Below, piece by piece: positions 11,366 through 22,956 of a stretch of DNA of 64,000 nucleotides (positions within the stretch are counted from its first letter, which is position 1; the number at the start of each line of letters is the position of its first letter). The notes beneath the pieces are model-generated. The model made no database searches, was not told where the DNA came from, and saw only the letters and a list, made by a program, of their open reading frames with translations. This stretch comes from Tetrapyrgos nigripes (Eukaryota > Basidiomycota > Agaricomycetes > Agaricales > Campanellaceae): assembly GCA_013368315.1 (NCBI GenBank), contig JAACJM010000003.1, forward strand, positions 1 through 64,000. Reading direction: 5' to 3'. A program made the position numbers and the translations under genes.

Positions 11366-12125
11366 TAGTAGCTGCATCGAAGTATCTGTAGTACGTATGC
11401 CGTTGCGTCTAGTACTATTACTAGTAATAGATGTAGCTGTGGTCTCGTTGGCCCAGCCTCGTATACATTTTATGTCGGCGCCCTTGCAACACTGCTTGCC
11501 TGTCTACGGCCTCAGCCTACAGGCGTTTGCATTTCGTACTGAAATCGCGACCCTCAGAAAATTCTTCCCAAGTCATTCAATCTGAGTACAAGGCCTCCGC
11601 TTTTGAATGTCGATGAAGGCTTGCGCAGGTCCGAAGAATTTAGCCAAAAATTTCGAGCTTGCGATTTCAGTACAAAATGTAAGTAATGCCTGTGAGTAAC
11701 CTGTCAACGTCTGCGTCTATACGGTCAAGCCCAAAGTGGGTTGGCTTCTGACATGGTCAATTGACACTTGGGGTAGCGACCATGCTGTCTGGAGATGGTG
11801 GATCAATGCTTTCCGTTTGCTTCAGGACAGAACATATCAAATCCGTCAAGAGTCAAACCACACATGGCAATGCTGGTAAGCATAACATTCCAATCAACAT
11901 AAAGTTGAGGGCAAGATGCTCCGCCCTACATAGTCTAAGCATAATCGCGGCAGTGTATGATATGAAAGTTGGAAAAGCGTCAAACGCGCGTGTTTTCTAG
12001 CTTGTTCTTGGGCAGCGCCTGCAGATTAAAGCAAGGTCGTAAATTATGATTAGAGTATGTGCCAGAGCCACCCTTATATAAGGAATACGCCATGTAGGTT
12101 GTAGACTTGTAGTGTATCAGGTCGT
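11366..12125. other. Intergenic stretch between convergent genes
   Basis: Nothing coding is supported between the TPR gene and the 3' end of the phosphatase gene. A MITE-like inverted repeat occupies 11519-11693. Confidence 0.45.
11519..11693. repeat. MITE-like inverted repeat, about 175 bp
   Basis: The left end begins ACAGGC and continues to CATTTCGTACTGAAATCGC (to about 11547). The right end reads GCGATTTCAGTACAAAATG (11661-11679) and ends GCCTGT (11688-11693). The inner arms match at 18 of 19 positions and both outer ends are the inverted hexamer ACAGGC/GCCTGT. There is no coding capacity. It has the size and structure of a small non-autonomous element. No clear target-site duplication was identified. 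Confidence 0.5.
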
Positions 12126-13803
12126 TCAAGATATCTCTCGAACCAGAGCGACAATTACAGTGACACTAAGATTAGTGTCAGACCGTATTAGGACCAAGAC
12201 AGAGAATATGACATACTCATCAATTTTCTGATGGAAAAGAGTGTTAACACTGGACATCGAGAAGAAGATGTAGACTACTTACACCACCACGGAAAAACAT
12301 CCCTTCTCTTGCAGCTTCCCCTATCGCATGGTTGTTTGATCAGTACAGTGAAAGACCTTGCACAAAGTGTGTGACATACTTTCGAACGGACTGACTTTTC
12401 GTGTATCCATCATGCATTGCCTCGAAAACTCCACCAACCGGTCAGCCATTGATTGGACTTGTTGGTCTTCCGTACCGCCTTGGCGAGCCACTAACGAGCA
12501 GATTGTCAACATTTCGGAAGAGAACACATTGTCTGAGAAGCCATCGGTCTAGCGTGATTGATCAAATGGTGTTACAGAGGACGGAGAAGTCGAAGACGCA
12601 CATATGCTACTACAATGTCACCATCCCTTAACTTGGTTGAATATGTGTCTGCTTCTGAGGGAGAGTCTACACATGCTCTAGAGAATTTCCGACCAGAACC
12701 AGCGGGAAGTTTCGTGAGTTGTCTGGGCAAAGAAGTACATCAGTAACATCCCGTGGAAATTTTTCTACAGCGCTCACTTTGGACAGTTGAAGAAATGTGT
12801 CTGAGAGGGCTGCTTGTAGATGACGTTGGAAGAGCGTACTATTGAGAAGCCGCTATCACCTAGACTGACAAAATTTTTAGTAGACGATGAATAAATGACG
12901 CAATGAAAACCTACTTTGCAGCCCGGAGTAGTCCCGATGACGCGTTTAGGCTAAGGATACAGGCCGTACTCGAACCTAAGAGACAGTTCAAGGAAGGAGC
13001 ACTAACTGGAAAATGTCTTCTCGTACCTGCAGGCACTCTTCGTTCTCTGAGAACACCGCCGTAAGCCAAGTCAAGACAAGAGTACGGAGTAAGCTCCCAG
13101 CCCTCGACCTGCTCTCGCTCTTCATAGTCCATTGTTGGATCAATTTCAGGTTCACCTGCCCATGCTGCACGGCAATAACGATGCGCGTGGTACATCAATA
13201 ACTGCGAGAATAATGAAGGGTCGACTCCGCTATCTACCCAGCCACCTACACCGTCGGCCACGCCAAAAGCGATGCCCTGGAGGATACAGTGTGAGAGGTA
13301 ATAACAAGAGAGGATGACGAGACGAGCAGAAAAGGAATGCATACCGACCGAAGCGTTTTGCATCTAGGCCAGCGTCAGTCACACCAAGTCGCGTCCATAA
13401 ATACCGTGCTCACTTCTTGAACAAAGAAAAAATCCTCTCCTGCGTCTTTTGCTAAGGACGGTTTTCTTCTCTTTCCAGATACATCTCTTCGCAGCATTTG
13501 ATCCCTCCACATGCCAATGACGCTTTCTTTGGGAAACGGGACCTTGATCATCCCTCGGTCTTCTGCAAGGTCGGGTTTTCCAGCCCAGCTAGTGGCGAGG
13601 TGGAATCTATAGTGGTGACTTGTTTCTGGAGGTGTGTAGAAGGAGTCGGTGGAAACTGTCCGTAGGCGACTGGAAGGTCGCGTCAACAATGGGGGTGTAT
13701 GGTTAAGACAATGATGCGAAAAGCGTCTTGAGCGCTTTGCAATAAGGCGGGCCATCTGAGGGCACCGTACAGACCCTCCATGGTGGAGATTCGGCAACCG
13801 CAT
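12126..13803 (-). CDS. PTC7: PTC7-type mitochondrial PP2C phosphatase
   Basis: A PPM/PP2C metal-dependent Ser/Thr phosphatase of the PTC7 group, known in yeast mitochondria for dephosphorylating Coq7 and other matrix targets. The start at 13803 gives a basic presequence (MRLPNLHHGG ... RLIAKRSRRF). Exons joined at GT-AG sites read EDFFFVQE, MQNAS, then GIAFGVADGVGGW (metal-binding Asp), SGVDPSLFSQLLMYHAHRY, a charged EEREQVEGWE region, SSTACILSLN, LGDSGFSIVRSS, RDGDIVVAYTDGFSDNVF (second metal-binding Asp region), AAREGMFFRGG and KIDDVTVIVALVRE. The stop is at 12126-12128. The PP2C core is complete over about ten exons. The gene is head-to-head with FKS1 across a 396-bp promoter. Confidence 0.92.
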
Positions 13804-14199
13804 TTACTGACGATGATGAGGGACCCGGATGGATTGAAATTTTAATTTGGGAATCTTTGATATCATGTGACTATTGCATTCGGAGGGTTTTCTTTCAATT
13901 TTCAAGGATACATTGCACTACAAAGAGCAGGCACTTTCAAGCCAATGCGTAGTACATCATGAAGGGGTCTACGATCACTCGAAACTTGACAGCGATGAAA
14001 CTTGGGAAGAGTAAGGCACGTCGAATAGGTCACGTGTGTATTACGTAACTTTGATCGTGAGATGGCCTTTGGTCGCTGAGTTTGGTCTCCATCTCTCCAT
14101 CCATTTCGCTCACTGACGTAGCCGCTCGAAGCACAAGCCGTCCATTCCTTTCTTTTTCTTCTCCCATTTTGCTTTCCATCGTCTCCTCCTCATCTAATC
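13804..14199. promoter_or_regulatory. Divergent PTC7/FKS1 promoter with CACGTG
   Basis: This 396-bp region holds a CACGTG hexamer at 14031-14036, about 165 bp upstream of the FKS1 ATG and 230 bp from the PTC7 ATG. The 60 bases before FKS1 are C/T-rich, as is common near fungal transcription starts. Confidence 0.5.
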
Positions 14200-17100
14200 A
14201 TGGCTAACCCAGGGTTCAGCCAACCCAACCCCTTTGCAAACCCCCGTCAACCGTATCCGGGGGCCAGGCAGGACTACGGCGAACCAGAGAACGATCCTTA
14301 CGGCTCCCTGAACTCCAGCACTACCCGTCTTGCTGCGACTCCAGGATATTATGACCAGAACTGTACGTCTTCTTCTCTACCTCTTCTACAGCAGCTAACG
14401 GTCATTTTACAGCTCAACCCGACAGTCACCGTAGTTACGCCGCATCAGTTGACTCCCATGCCAGCTACCCCAGCATCTCCCCTTTCGTTGACCCAGGCGT
14501 TGGCTCTAGTGAACCATATCCTGCCTGGTCGCAGGATCGCCAGATACCCATGTCGACGGAGGAAATAGAAGATGTTTTCATAGACCTTGCCCAAAAGTTT
14601 GGATTTCAGAGGGACTCTATGCGGAATATGGTAAAGTTTTCCTAGCATTTTCTACGTCTAAACGGCTCACTCTCTCTACAGTACGACTTCCTCATGCAAG
14701 CTCTCGATTCCCGTGCTTCTCGTATGACACCCAATCAAGCTCTTCTGACGTTGCACGCCGACTACATTGGCGGTCAGCATGCGAACTACCGCAAATGGTA
14801 TTTTGCCGCCCAACTCAATCTTGATGACGCTGTCGGCCAATCCCAGAACCCTGGCCTCCAACGTCTAAAGTCCGTCAAGACCAAAGGTGGCAACAAAAAC
14901 CTCGATTCTGCCTTGAATCGGTGGCGCAATGCTATGAACAACATGTCTCAGTACGATCGTCTTCGTCAGGTCGCCCTCTATCTCTTGTGTTGGGGAGAGG
15001 CTGGCAACGTCCGTTTCGTTCCCGAATGTCTCTGCTTCATCTTCAAGTGTGCAGACGACTACTACCGTAGCCCGGAATGTCAGAATCGCGTGGAGCCAGT
15101 TCCTGAAGGCTTGTATCTCTCCAACATCATCAAGCCTCTCTATATATTCATGAGAGATCAGGGCTACGAGGTCGTTGATGGCAAGTTCGTGCGGAAGGAA
15201 AAGGACCACGCTGAAATTATCGGTTATGATGACATTAACCAGCTTTTCTGGTATCCCGAAGGTTTGGCGAGGATTGTGCTCAACGATAATGTGAGAGTTC
15301 CGCATTGTTGCTAATTTTATTTGCGCTAATGTTTCTTACAGAGCCGCCTTGTGGACGTGTCTCCGTCGCAAAGGTTCATGAAATTGAAGAATGTGGATTG
15401 GAATAAAGTGTTTTTCAAGACATACTTTGAGAAACGTTCCATTCTGCATCTACTCGTCAATTTCAACCGTATCTGGATTCTACACGTCTCGGTCTATTTC
15501 TTCTACACGGCTTTCTACTCTCCGAAGGTTTACGCTCCTCAGAACAAGAATGACCCCTCCCCACAAATGACCTGGTCTGCTGTAGCTCTCGGAGGAGCAG
15601 TCTCGACTGCCATCATGATTGCGGCTACTATCGCAGAGTTCAGCTACATCCCTACTACGTGGAATAATGCTTCCCACCTCACAACTCGGCTTATCTTCCT
15701 TCTCGTCATTTTGGCTCTTACCGCGGGACCCACCTTCTATATTGCCAGCGTAGATGATCGGCCCAATCTTAACCAAGTGCCACTTATTGTCGGCATCGTA
15801 CAGTTCTTCATATCGGTCGTCGTCACAGTAGTGTTTGCCATCATACCCTCTGGACGGATGTTCGGTGATCGTGTAGCCGGTAAATCACGGAAGTATATGG
15901 CCTCTCAGACTTTCACGGCGTCATATCCTGCTCTCGCTCGTAGTTCTCGCATCGCTTCCATCACCCTCTGGGTGCTCATCTTCGCATGTAAATTTACCGA
16001 GTCCTACTTCTTCCTTACTTCATCCTTCTCTACCCCAATTGCCGTTATGGCACGAACGAAGGTCCAAGGCTGCAGTGATCGATTCTTTGGGACCGCGCTG
16101 TGCTCCAACCATGTTCCGTTCACCCTGGCTATCATGTACATCATGGACCTGATTCTCTTCTTCCTGGACACCTATCTCTGGTACATTATTTGGATCGTAG
16201 TGTTCAGTATTGGAAGGAGTTTCGGCCTCGGGTTGTCTATCTGGACGCCATGGAAGGATATCTACACACGTTTGCCAAAGAGGATCTACGCTAAATTGCT
16301 CGCTACCGGCGAGATGGAAGTCAAATATAAACCGAAGGTCCGTATTTGTCTGATGCTTGCTCGAATAATGTATTCACTCTTCTCCAATCTCACAGGTGCT
16401 TGTTTCACAAATTTGGAATGCCATCATCATTTCGATGTACCGGGAACATCTACTTTCCATTGATCATGTCCAGCGTCTTTTGTATCATCAGGTGGATGGA
16501 CCTGACGGAAGACGCACGTTACGTGCGCCTCCCTTCTTTACCAACCAAAACGGCAACGCCAATGGCAACTTCTTCCCCATTGGCGGAGAGCAGAGAGGCG
16601 AATCTCGTTCTTTGCGTCATCGCTGACCACCGCCATTCCTGAACCTCTACCGGTCGACGCTATGCCCACCTTTACCGTCCTTGTCCCTCACTACTCTGAG
16701 AAGATTCTTCTCAGTCTTAGGGAGATCATCAGAGAGGAGGATCAGAACACCCGAGTCACTCTTCTAGAGTATCTCAAGCAACTCCACCCGATTGAATGGG
16801 ATAACTTCGTCAAAGACACAAAGATACTTGCAGAAGAGATCGAAGGTGACGGGAACAACGAAAAGGCCCAGGCGAAAGTGGACGACCTGCCGTTCTACTG
16901 CATTGGATTCAAGACGTCGTCACCAGAGTACACGTTGCGCACGCGTATTTGGGCTTCTTTGCGAGCTCAGACTTTGTACCGTACCGTGTCCGGTATGATG
17001 AACTACTCCAAAGCCATCAAACTGCTCTACCGTGTCGAAAACCCCGATATCGTCCACCAGTTTGGTGGTAACACTGAACGTCTCGAACGTGAACTTGAAC

Positions 17101-19917
17101 GCATGGCCAGGCGTAAATTCAAGTTCGCTATTTCGATGCAGCGGTACTCCAAGTTCAACAAGGAAGAGCAGGAGAATGCCGAATTCCTACTTCGTGCCTA
17201 CCCCGACCTGCAGATCGCGTACCTCGATGAAGAACCAGGACCTAAAGGTGGAGAAGCCAGACTCTTCTCTGTATTGATCGACGGTCATTCCGAGCTTGAT
17301 GAGCAGACCGGCAAAAGGAAACCCAAGTTCCGTGTCGAGCTCCCTGGTAACCCCATTTTGGGTGACGGCAAGTCCGATAACCAGAATCATGCCATCATCT
17401 TCTACCGTGGAGAATACCTGCAGCTCATTGACGCCAACCAAGACAACTATTTGGAGGAGTGTCTGAAGATTAGGAATATTCTCGGAGAGTTTGAGGAGTA
17501 CTCGGTCTCCAGCCAGAGTCCTTATGCTCAGTGGGGTCACAAGGAGTTCAACAAGGCACCGGTTGCAATCATTGGTACTCGAGAGTACATTTTCTCGGAG
17601 AACATTGGTGTTTTGGGTGATATTGCTGCCGGAAAGGAACAGACATTTGGTACCATGACTGCTCGTGCATTGGCGTGGATTGGAGGCAAACTTCACTATG
17701 GTCACCCCGATTTCCTGAATGCTACCTTCATGACTACCCGTGGAGGTGTATCCAAGGCCCAGAAAGGATTGCACCTTAATGAGGATATTTTCGCTGGTAT
17801 GAATGCTTTCGGACGAGGTGGTCGTATCAAGCACTCGGAGTATTATCAGTGTGGTAAAGGTCGTGATCTTGGTTTTGGCACCATCTTGAACTTCCAGACC
17901 AAGATTGGTACCGGTATGGGTGAACAAATGCTCAGCAGAGAGTACTACTATCTCGGCACTCAGCTCCCCATCGATCGATTCCTGACGTTCTACTATGGTC
18001 ACCCGGGTTTCCACATCAACAATATCCTCGTCATATACTCTATCCAAGTTTTCATGTTGACTTGTGAGTCCATTATCATACTAAATTGAGCTCTACTCAC
18101 TCTTCTCCAGTGGTGTATTTGGGAACCTTGAACAAGCAGCTTCTCATCTGTAAAGTGGACTCGCAAGGCAACGTTCTCCCCGGGCAACCTGGTTGCTATA
18201 ACCTTATCCCTGTCTTTGATTGGGTCAGGCGTTGTATCATATCCATTTTCTTGGTCTTCTTCATAGCCTTCTTGCCTCTGTTCTTGCAAGGTGTGTACTC
18301 AATTTTCTTTCGCTTTTGTGTTGGCTCACGGCTATGGTAGAACTTGTGGAACGTGGTACTGGCAGTGCTTTACTTCGTCTCGGAAAACATTTCCTGTCCT
18401 TGTCGCCGATCTTTGAAGTGTTTTCTACGCAGATCTATTCGCAATCTATTCTCAGCAATCTGACCTTTGGTGGTGCTCGATATATCGCTACCGGCCGTGG
18501 TTTCGCTACTACCCGAATCAACTTCAGCATCCTCTACTCCAGATTTGCTGGACCTAGTATATACATGGGGATGCGTAATCTTTTGATGCTGCTATATGCC
18601 ACCATGGCCATCTGGATTCCCCATTTGATCTACTTCTGGATCTCCATTCTTTCGCTGTGCATTGCGCCGTTCATGTTCAACCCACACCAGTTCTCATTTG
18701 CCGATTTCATCATCGATTATCGAGAATTCCTCCGGTGGATGTCTCGCGGAAATTCGCGCACCAAAGCCAGTAGCTGGTATGGGTACTGCAGGCTTTCACG
18801 AACGATGATTACTGGCTACAAGAAGAAAAAGTTGGGTCATCCTTCCGAAAAACTTTCTGGTGACGTTCCCCGAGCGAGCTGGCGTTCAGTCATCTTTTCC
18901 GAAGTTCTTTGGCCAATCTGCATCTCTATTGTCTTTGTGGTCGCTTACATGTTCGTAAAATCCTTCCCCGATCCCAAAACTGGTGAAACGCCACCGAGTC
19001 CTTTAATTCGGATAGCTGTCATTGCTATTGGTCCTGTCGTCTGGAATGCGGCGATTTTGATGTCTCTGTTCTTCATCTCACTATTCCTCGGACCGATATT
19101 GGAATCATGGGGCAAATTCGCTTCTTTCATGGCTGCTTTGGCCCATGGTCTCGCTCTGCTCGGTATAGTCGCCTTTTTCGAATTCTTCGTAAGTCCCTAT
19201 TTTCTTCAACGTATTGCGGTCGTTGACATCTTTTGTAGTGGTTCTTGGAACTATGGGACGCTTCCCATGCGGTTTTGGGCATCATCTGTATTATCGCCAT
19301 CCAGAGAGCCATTCAAAAGATCCTGATTGCTGTCTTCTTGACCCGAGAGTACAAGCACGACGAGACCAACCGAGCTTGGTGGACCGGTAAATGGTATGGA
19401 AGAGGTTTGGGCACATCTGCCATCTCGCAGCCTGCTCGTGAATTTATTGTCAAGATTGTGGAAATGTCGTTGTGGAGCTCGGATTTCTTGCTGGCACATG
19501 TCCTGCTCATTATCTTGACACCTCCTGTCCTTATTCCCTATGTGAATCGTTTGCACTCGACCATGTTGTGTAAGTGAACTTGCATCCAACCTTTTCTTTC
19601 ACTCATCCTTCGTTGTAGTCTGGCTGCGTCCCTCCAAGCAGATTCGTGCTCCTCTGTTCTCTACTAAGCAGAAGCGAACACGAAGATGGATCGTAAGTCG
19701 AGATTCGCTGATAATTTGACCATATCTAATTGAAGGTTGCCAGGTCATCAAGTATACCTTCGTCTATGCTGTCATTGTCTCGTTCCTTGCTGCGTTGATT
19801 GTCTTGCGTATGTACTTTGATTGTTTCCGCCGATGTGTTTCCTAACCGACCCTCTCTCTAGCTGCGTTGTTCCGAGACCTCATCACCTTCAACTGCACGG
19901 TTTGCAAGAACATCTAA
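14200..19917 (+). CDS. FKS1: 1,3-beta-glucan synthase catalytic subunit
   Basis: A GT48 plasma-membrane enzyme that makes cell-wall 1,3-beta-glucan from UDP-glucose, normally regulated by Rho1. Start [15 protein letters not shown] at 14200. The N-terminal FKS1 domain is clear ([35 protein letters not shown]). Then come a first membrane cluster (about 15430-16250), the large cytosolic GT48 core ([20 protein letters not shown] at 16662, through 18050), and a second multi-span membrane region to the stop at 19915-19917. Introns include 14365-14411, about 15291-15341, 18064-18110, and several short ones near the 3' end. One reading-frame break is visible near 16588-16592. Upstream the protein reads [10 protein letters not shown] ... 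FFPIGGE, and downstream [20 protein letters not shown], but in another frame. One extra G would give the family sequence [10 protein letters not shown] 71-nt GT-AG intron beginning gtgcgc could also rejoin the frame, but would delete the conserved RAPPFF motif. Confidence 0.96.
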
Positions 19918-20291
19918 TGATCTAATTTTTACGTACTATTCGTCTCTACGCATTTGCTGTACAAATCTTTTGCATATCTCATATTGCCACCTTTTGTAAC
20001 ACCATTAATACGGTACAGGACACTAATCTTCTGGACGTAAAACCCTCGGCCGTAGTCTCGTAGATGAACCTCGCAGATACGTAGCCTAGACATAGTTGAA
20101 TAGACGCCGACTTGGAGTATTTATGATGATTGCCTATACAGTATATGGTCAAAAAAGAAGCCGGACACTAGCACTAACTTATCAGCAGTCGACGGTGACA
20201 TGTTTCCGAGCGCTGGACGGTATTACAGGACGCACAGGTCACCAGGCTAAATATAGTACACATTTTGATAAATAAAAGTATTAGTTACACA
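19918..20291. other. Intergenic 3' flanks of convergent genes
   Basis: FKS1 and the minus-strand coiled-coil gene converge here. AT-rich stretches, including gataaataaaa near 20268-20278, could serve in 3'-end formation on either strand. No gene is seen. Confidence 0.4.
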
Positions 20292-22745
20292 TCATATAAT
20301 AAGCCAGTCGTCGTCTCTGTTCTCAATTCCACAATATGTCCTGGCTACATCAGCCTAGTGTCCAATCACGTCAGTGATTGTACGGAACCAAGCATAACGA
20401 AGATACGACTCACAAGGACTACCGAAGCTCGTCTCATGTGAGCTTTATGGACCTCCTTGGGATACTTGGCAGCAGCCTTGTGCCGTTTGAACTTGACAGG
20501 CTTTGCATTGTTTACATCAATCTCCTTTGACCAAAGAATGATCAGTCCTGATTCTGTGACTCACGAATATAAATCACTTACAGTAGTGACAGACAATGTT
20601 GAGGCCGATTTGAGATCGCGTTCAAAAAGTGGTTTCTTGTTCGACAAAGCCGTTACTAGTAGTACAGATTTCCGGTGAATGGCTTTCATCTGGGGACTGA
20701 ATGACTCGGAAGGACTTGACGACACTAATGTAGACGTCGTAGCGAAAGAATCGGGAGAGTCAGGAGCAAGATGGGAAAACGGTGCACCGGAGGAGAATTC
20801 TCCGATAGGTGTCGGAAACGGTGCCTTCGGTATTGCTTGATGCAGTGTTGAAGGGGTAGGTGTACCATACATTGACGGAAATGGTGAGGCAGATCTACTG
20901 GGGAGTGTACTAGTATCGAGGGTTGGAGGGATGATGTCTTTGCGCTTGGGGGAAGAAGACAACGGCGAGCTGCGGGTTTGTGCTGGAGAGAATAAGGTTG
21001 GAGAAGGGAATAAGGAAAGTGGAGCAATATCCAAGGAATCAAGTGACGCTCGCGAGGACCCAGGAGTCGTGTCTTCAGTAATGAGAGGCAGAGACAATGC
21101 TGTCTGGAGAGAGGATGCCAAAAGCCCTGGCTGTTCCCGCTTACGACGACGTCGACAAAGCCTCTGTATTAATACATCAATGACTGAAGATTATACGGTC
21201 AGGTTTGACTTTACCTTTGACGTTGCAAGGCGTAGTTGACGGTCCAGAAGACGTTCGCGCCGTGATAATTTCAAGGTTAGAGGATCGTTGTTTCCCGCTT
21301 TGGCTTCCGAAGGGTCCTGAAGCCTTGAAAGATTTAGCACCCCTACAGTCACCTTTTGGACGTCTCCACAGATGGGACGTTGGTTTAGGTTGGGTGTTTG
21401 GAGTTTCGTGGACGGTTTGTTGCTATTCCAATGTAGATTGTCCAGTTCCTTCTCCAAAGCAGTCAGACGGCCTTTGAGATGCTCATTCTCTGAGACAAGT
21501 TCGTCAGCTCGACTAGCTACCCTTTGCCGCCTACGCAATTGTCCCAACTGAAGAGTCATTGTGTCCATCTGTTCCTTCAGCTGTTCGTTCTCATTTTCCA
21601 AAAGTTGAGAACGTTCCACAACTGCAGGATCGTCCGGTAACGATATACAGCTCTGCCTCAATGACTCCAATTCGAAATTTGCTGTTTCCATTTCGTGTTT
21701 GAGGGCTATGTTCTCCTCTTCCAAAGCAACTGCACGTTGTACGAGTTCTACACGGATTCCACGCTCCATCTCTAGTGCTTTAGACGATGAATCAAGACAT
21801 CGAGACATGTTCTGTTGCAAGCCAAGAACCCTTTCGTCCAATTCCTTGCACTTTTTCTCTGATGCCTGAAGACGCAGGTGAGCGATATGAAGCTCATCCT
21901 GAGCAGCAACCAATTGGCACCGCAAAGGGCCTTGATCTTCAAGTGTAATCGTTGGTGGAGGTTCTGGATTGGAGGAAGATGTGGGGCTGTCAGGGAGATC
22001 TTGACGGGCCTTTCGAAGCTCTGCTTCCAGTACGCTGCGCATCCAGTCGTCGGCTTGGGATTTTGTAACGAGTGTGCAGATTTGCTCCTGCAATGCCGAG
22101 TCTCGCCCGACCAGGAGTTTATTGTGTTCAAAGAGTGTGAAATTTTTCTGCGAAAGACGGGAGATTTCCTCTCGCATGTGTTCCTTTTCCTCCCTCTCCG
22201 CATCGAGGATACCGGCTAGAGACGTAGATTTGTCCTTGTGTTCCCTGAGTTCACGGGAAAGCACGGTGTTCTGAGCTCGTATCTTTTTAAGAGTCTCAAG
22301 AATCTCTACGCGGAGTCGACGCTCGTACAGCAATTCCGATTGCTCGTTTATGTAACCGTCGAGTTCGGTGGGCGGAGGAAGGGAAGGAAGTATGAGCGAA
22401 TGACGTTCAATTTTGCGTTCCTCTCGCTCGTCAGAAAGTGCGTCGCGTGTCTGCTCGAGCTCTACAGACATGCGTGCGTTCCGAGACTCTAGAAGAGCAA
22501 TCCGTCCCTCGAACTCGCGGATGACATCGCGGGAGACGGTGTTCAGATCTCCAGCATAAGTCTTTCTCCGGACATGCATGGGTGTGGGAGGGACAGGACT
22601 AGAGGGGGTTTGTAATGAAACCGAATGCTTGGCTTCCTGCGCCCAAGTGGACTTTGATATCTGGTCAGAAGCGAAGATAAGATAGGGGAAAGGTCTAGCC
22701 AATACTTACAGGAACGTCTAGCAAGGACAGTCTGGGACGGTGCAT
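20292..22745 (-). CDS. Long coiled-coil protein, function unknown
   Basis: No function recognised. The first exon (22745 to about 22710) reads MHRPRLSLLDVP. It joins ISKSTWAQEAK at 22661, and the frame runs open for about 480 codons to the donor near 21208. This part is highly charged, with heptad-like Leu/Glu/Arg repeats typical of extended coiled coil (for example EFEGRIALLESRNARMSVEL and REHKDKSTSLAGILDAEREE). The next exon starts RLCRRRRKREQPG, a basic patch, followed by a long Ser/Pro-rich, probably disordered region with TP/SP sites. The tail spans two small exons: EIDVNNAKPVKFKRHKAAAK, then ADVARTYCGIENRDDDWLII, and ends at 20292. No motor, kinase or membrane segment is seen. A cytoskeletal, centrosomal (SPB) or septin-linked scaffold role is possible but unsupported. 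It is divergent from the FHIP gene. Confidence 0.75.
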
Positions 22746-22956
22746 CCTTTCTTCTAGAGAGGTTGCTGATAGCAGAACATGGGCTGTCTGTGAAGGTACA
22801 GGTACAACCTATAAATGCCCAAAGCGTACAGTCTGTCAGCGCCCAAAGATCCACATCTGAAAGCCATTGGCACTGACAGCAACTCTTCATTTACACATTA
22901 CAACACTACCATCTATGCGCTGACACGTGACAAAGGCTGCTCTACAATCTCCAGGG
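22746..22956. promoter_or_regulatory. Divergent coiled-coil/FHIP promoter with CACGTG
   Basis: A 211-bp gap between head-to-head starts. CACGTG at 22924-22929 lies 28 bp upstream of the FHIP ATG. Confidence 0.45.

Noticed and set aside
17187..18047. A 286-codon minus-strand open frame inside FKS1
   Set aside because: Entirely antisense to the conserved GT48 core, with no domain or splice structure of its own.
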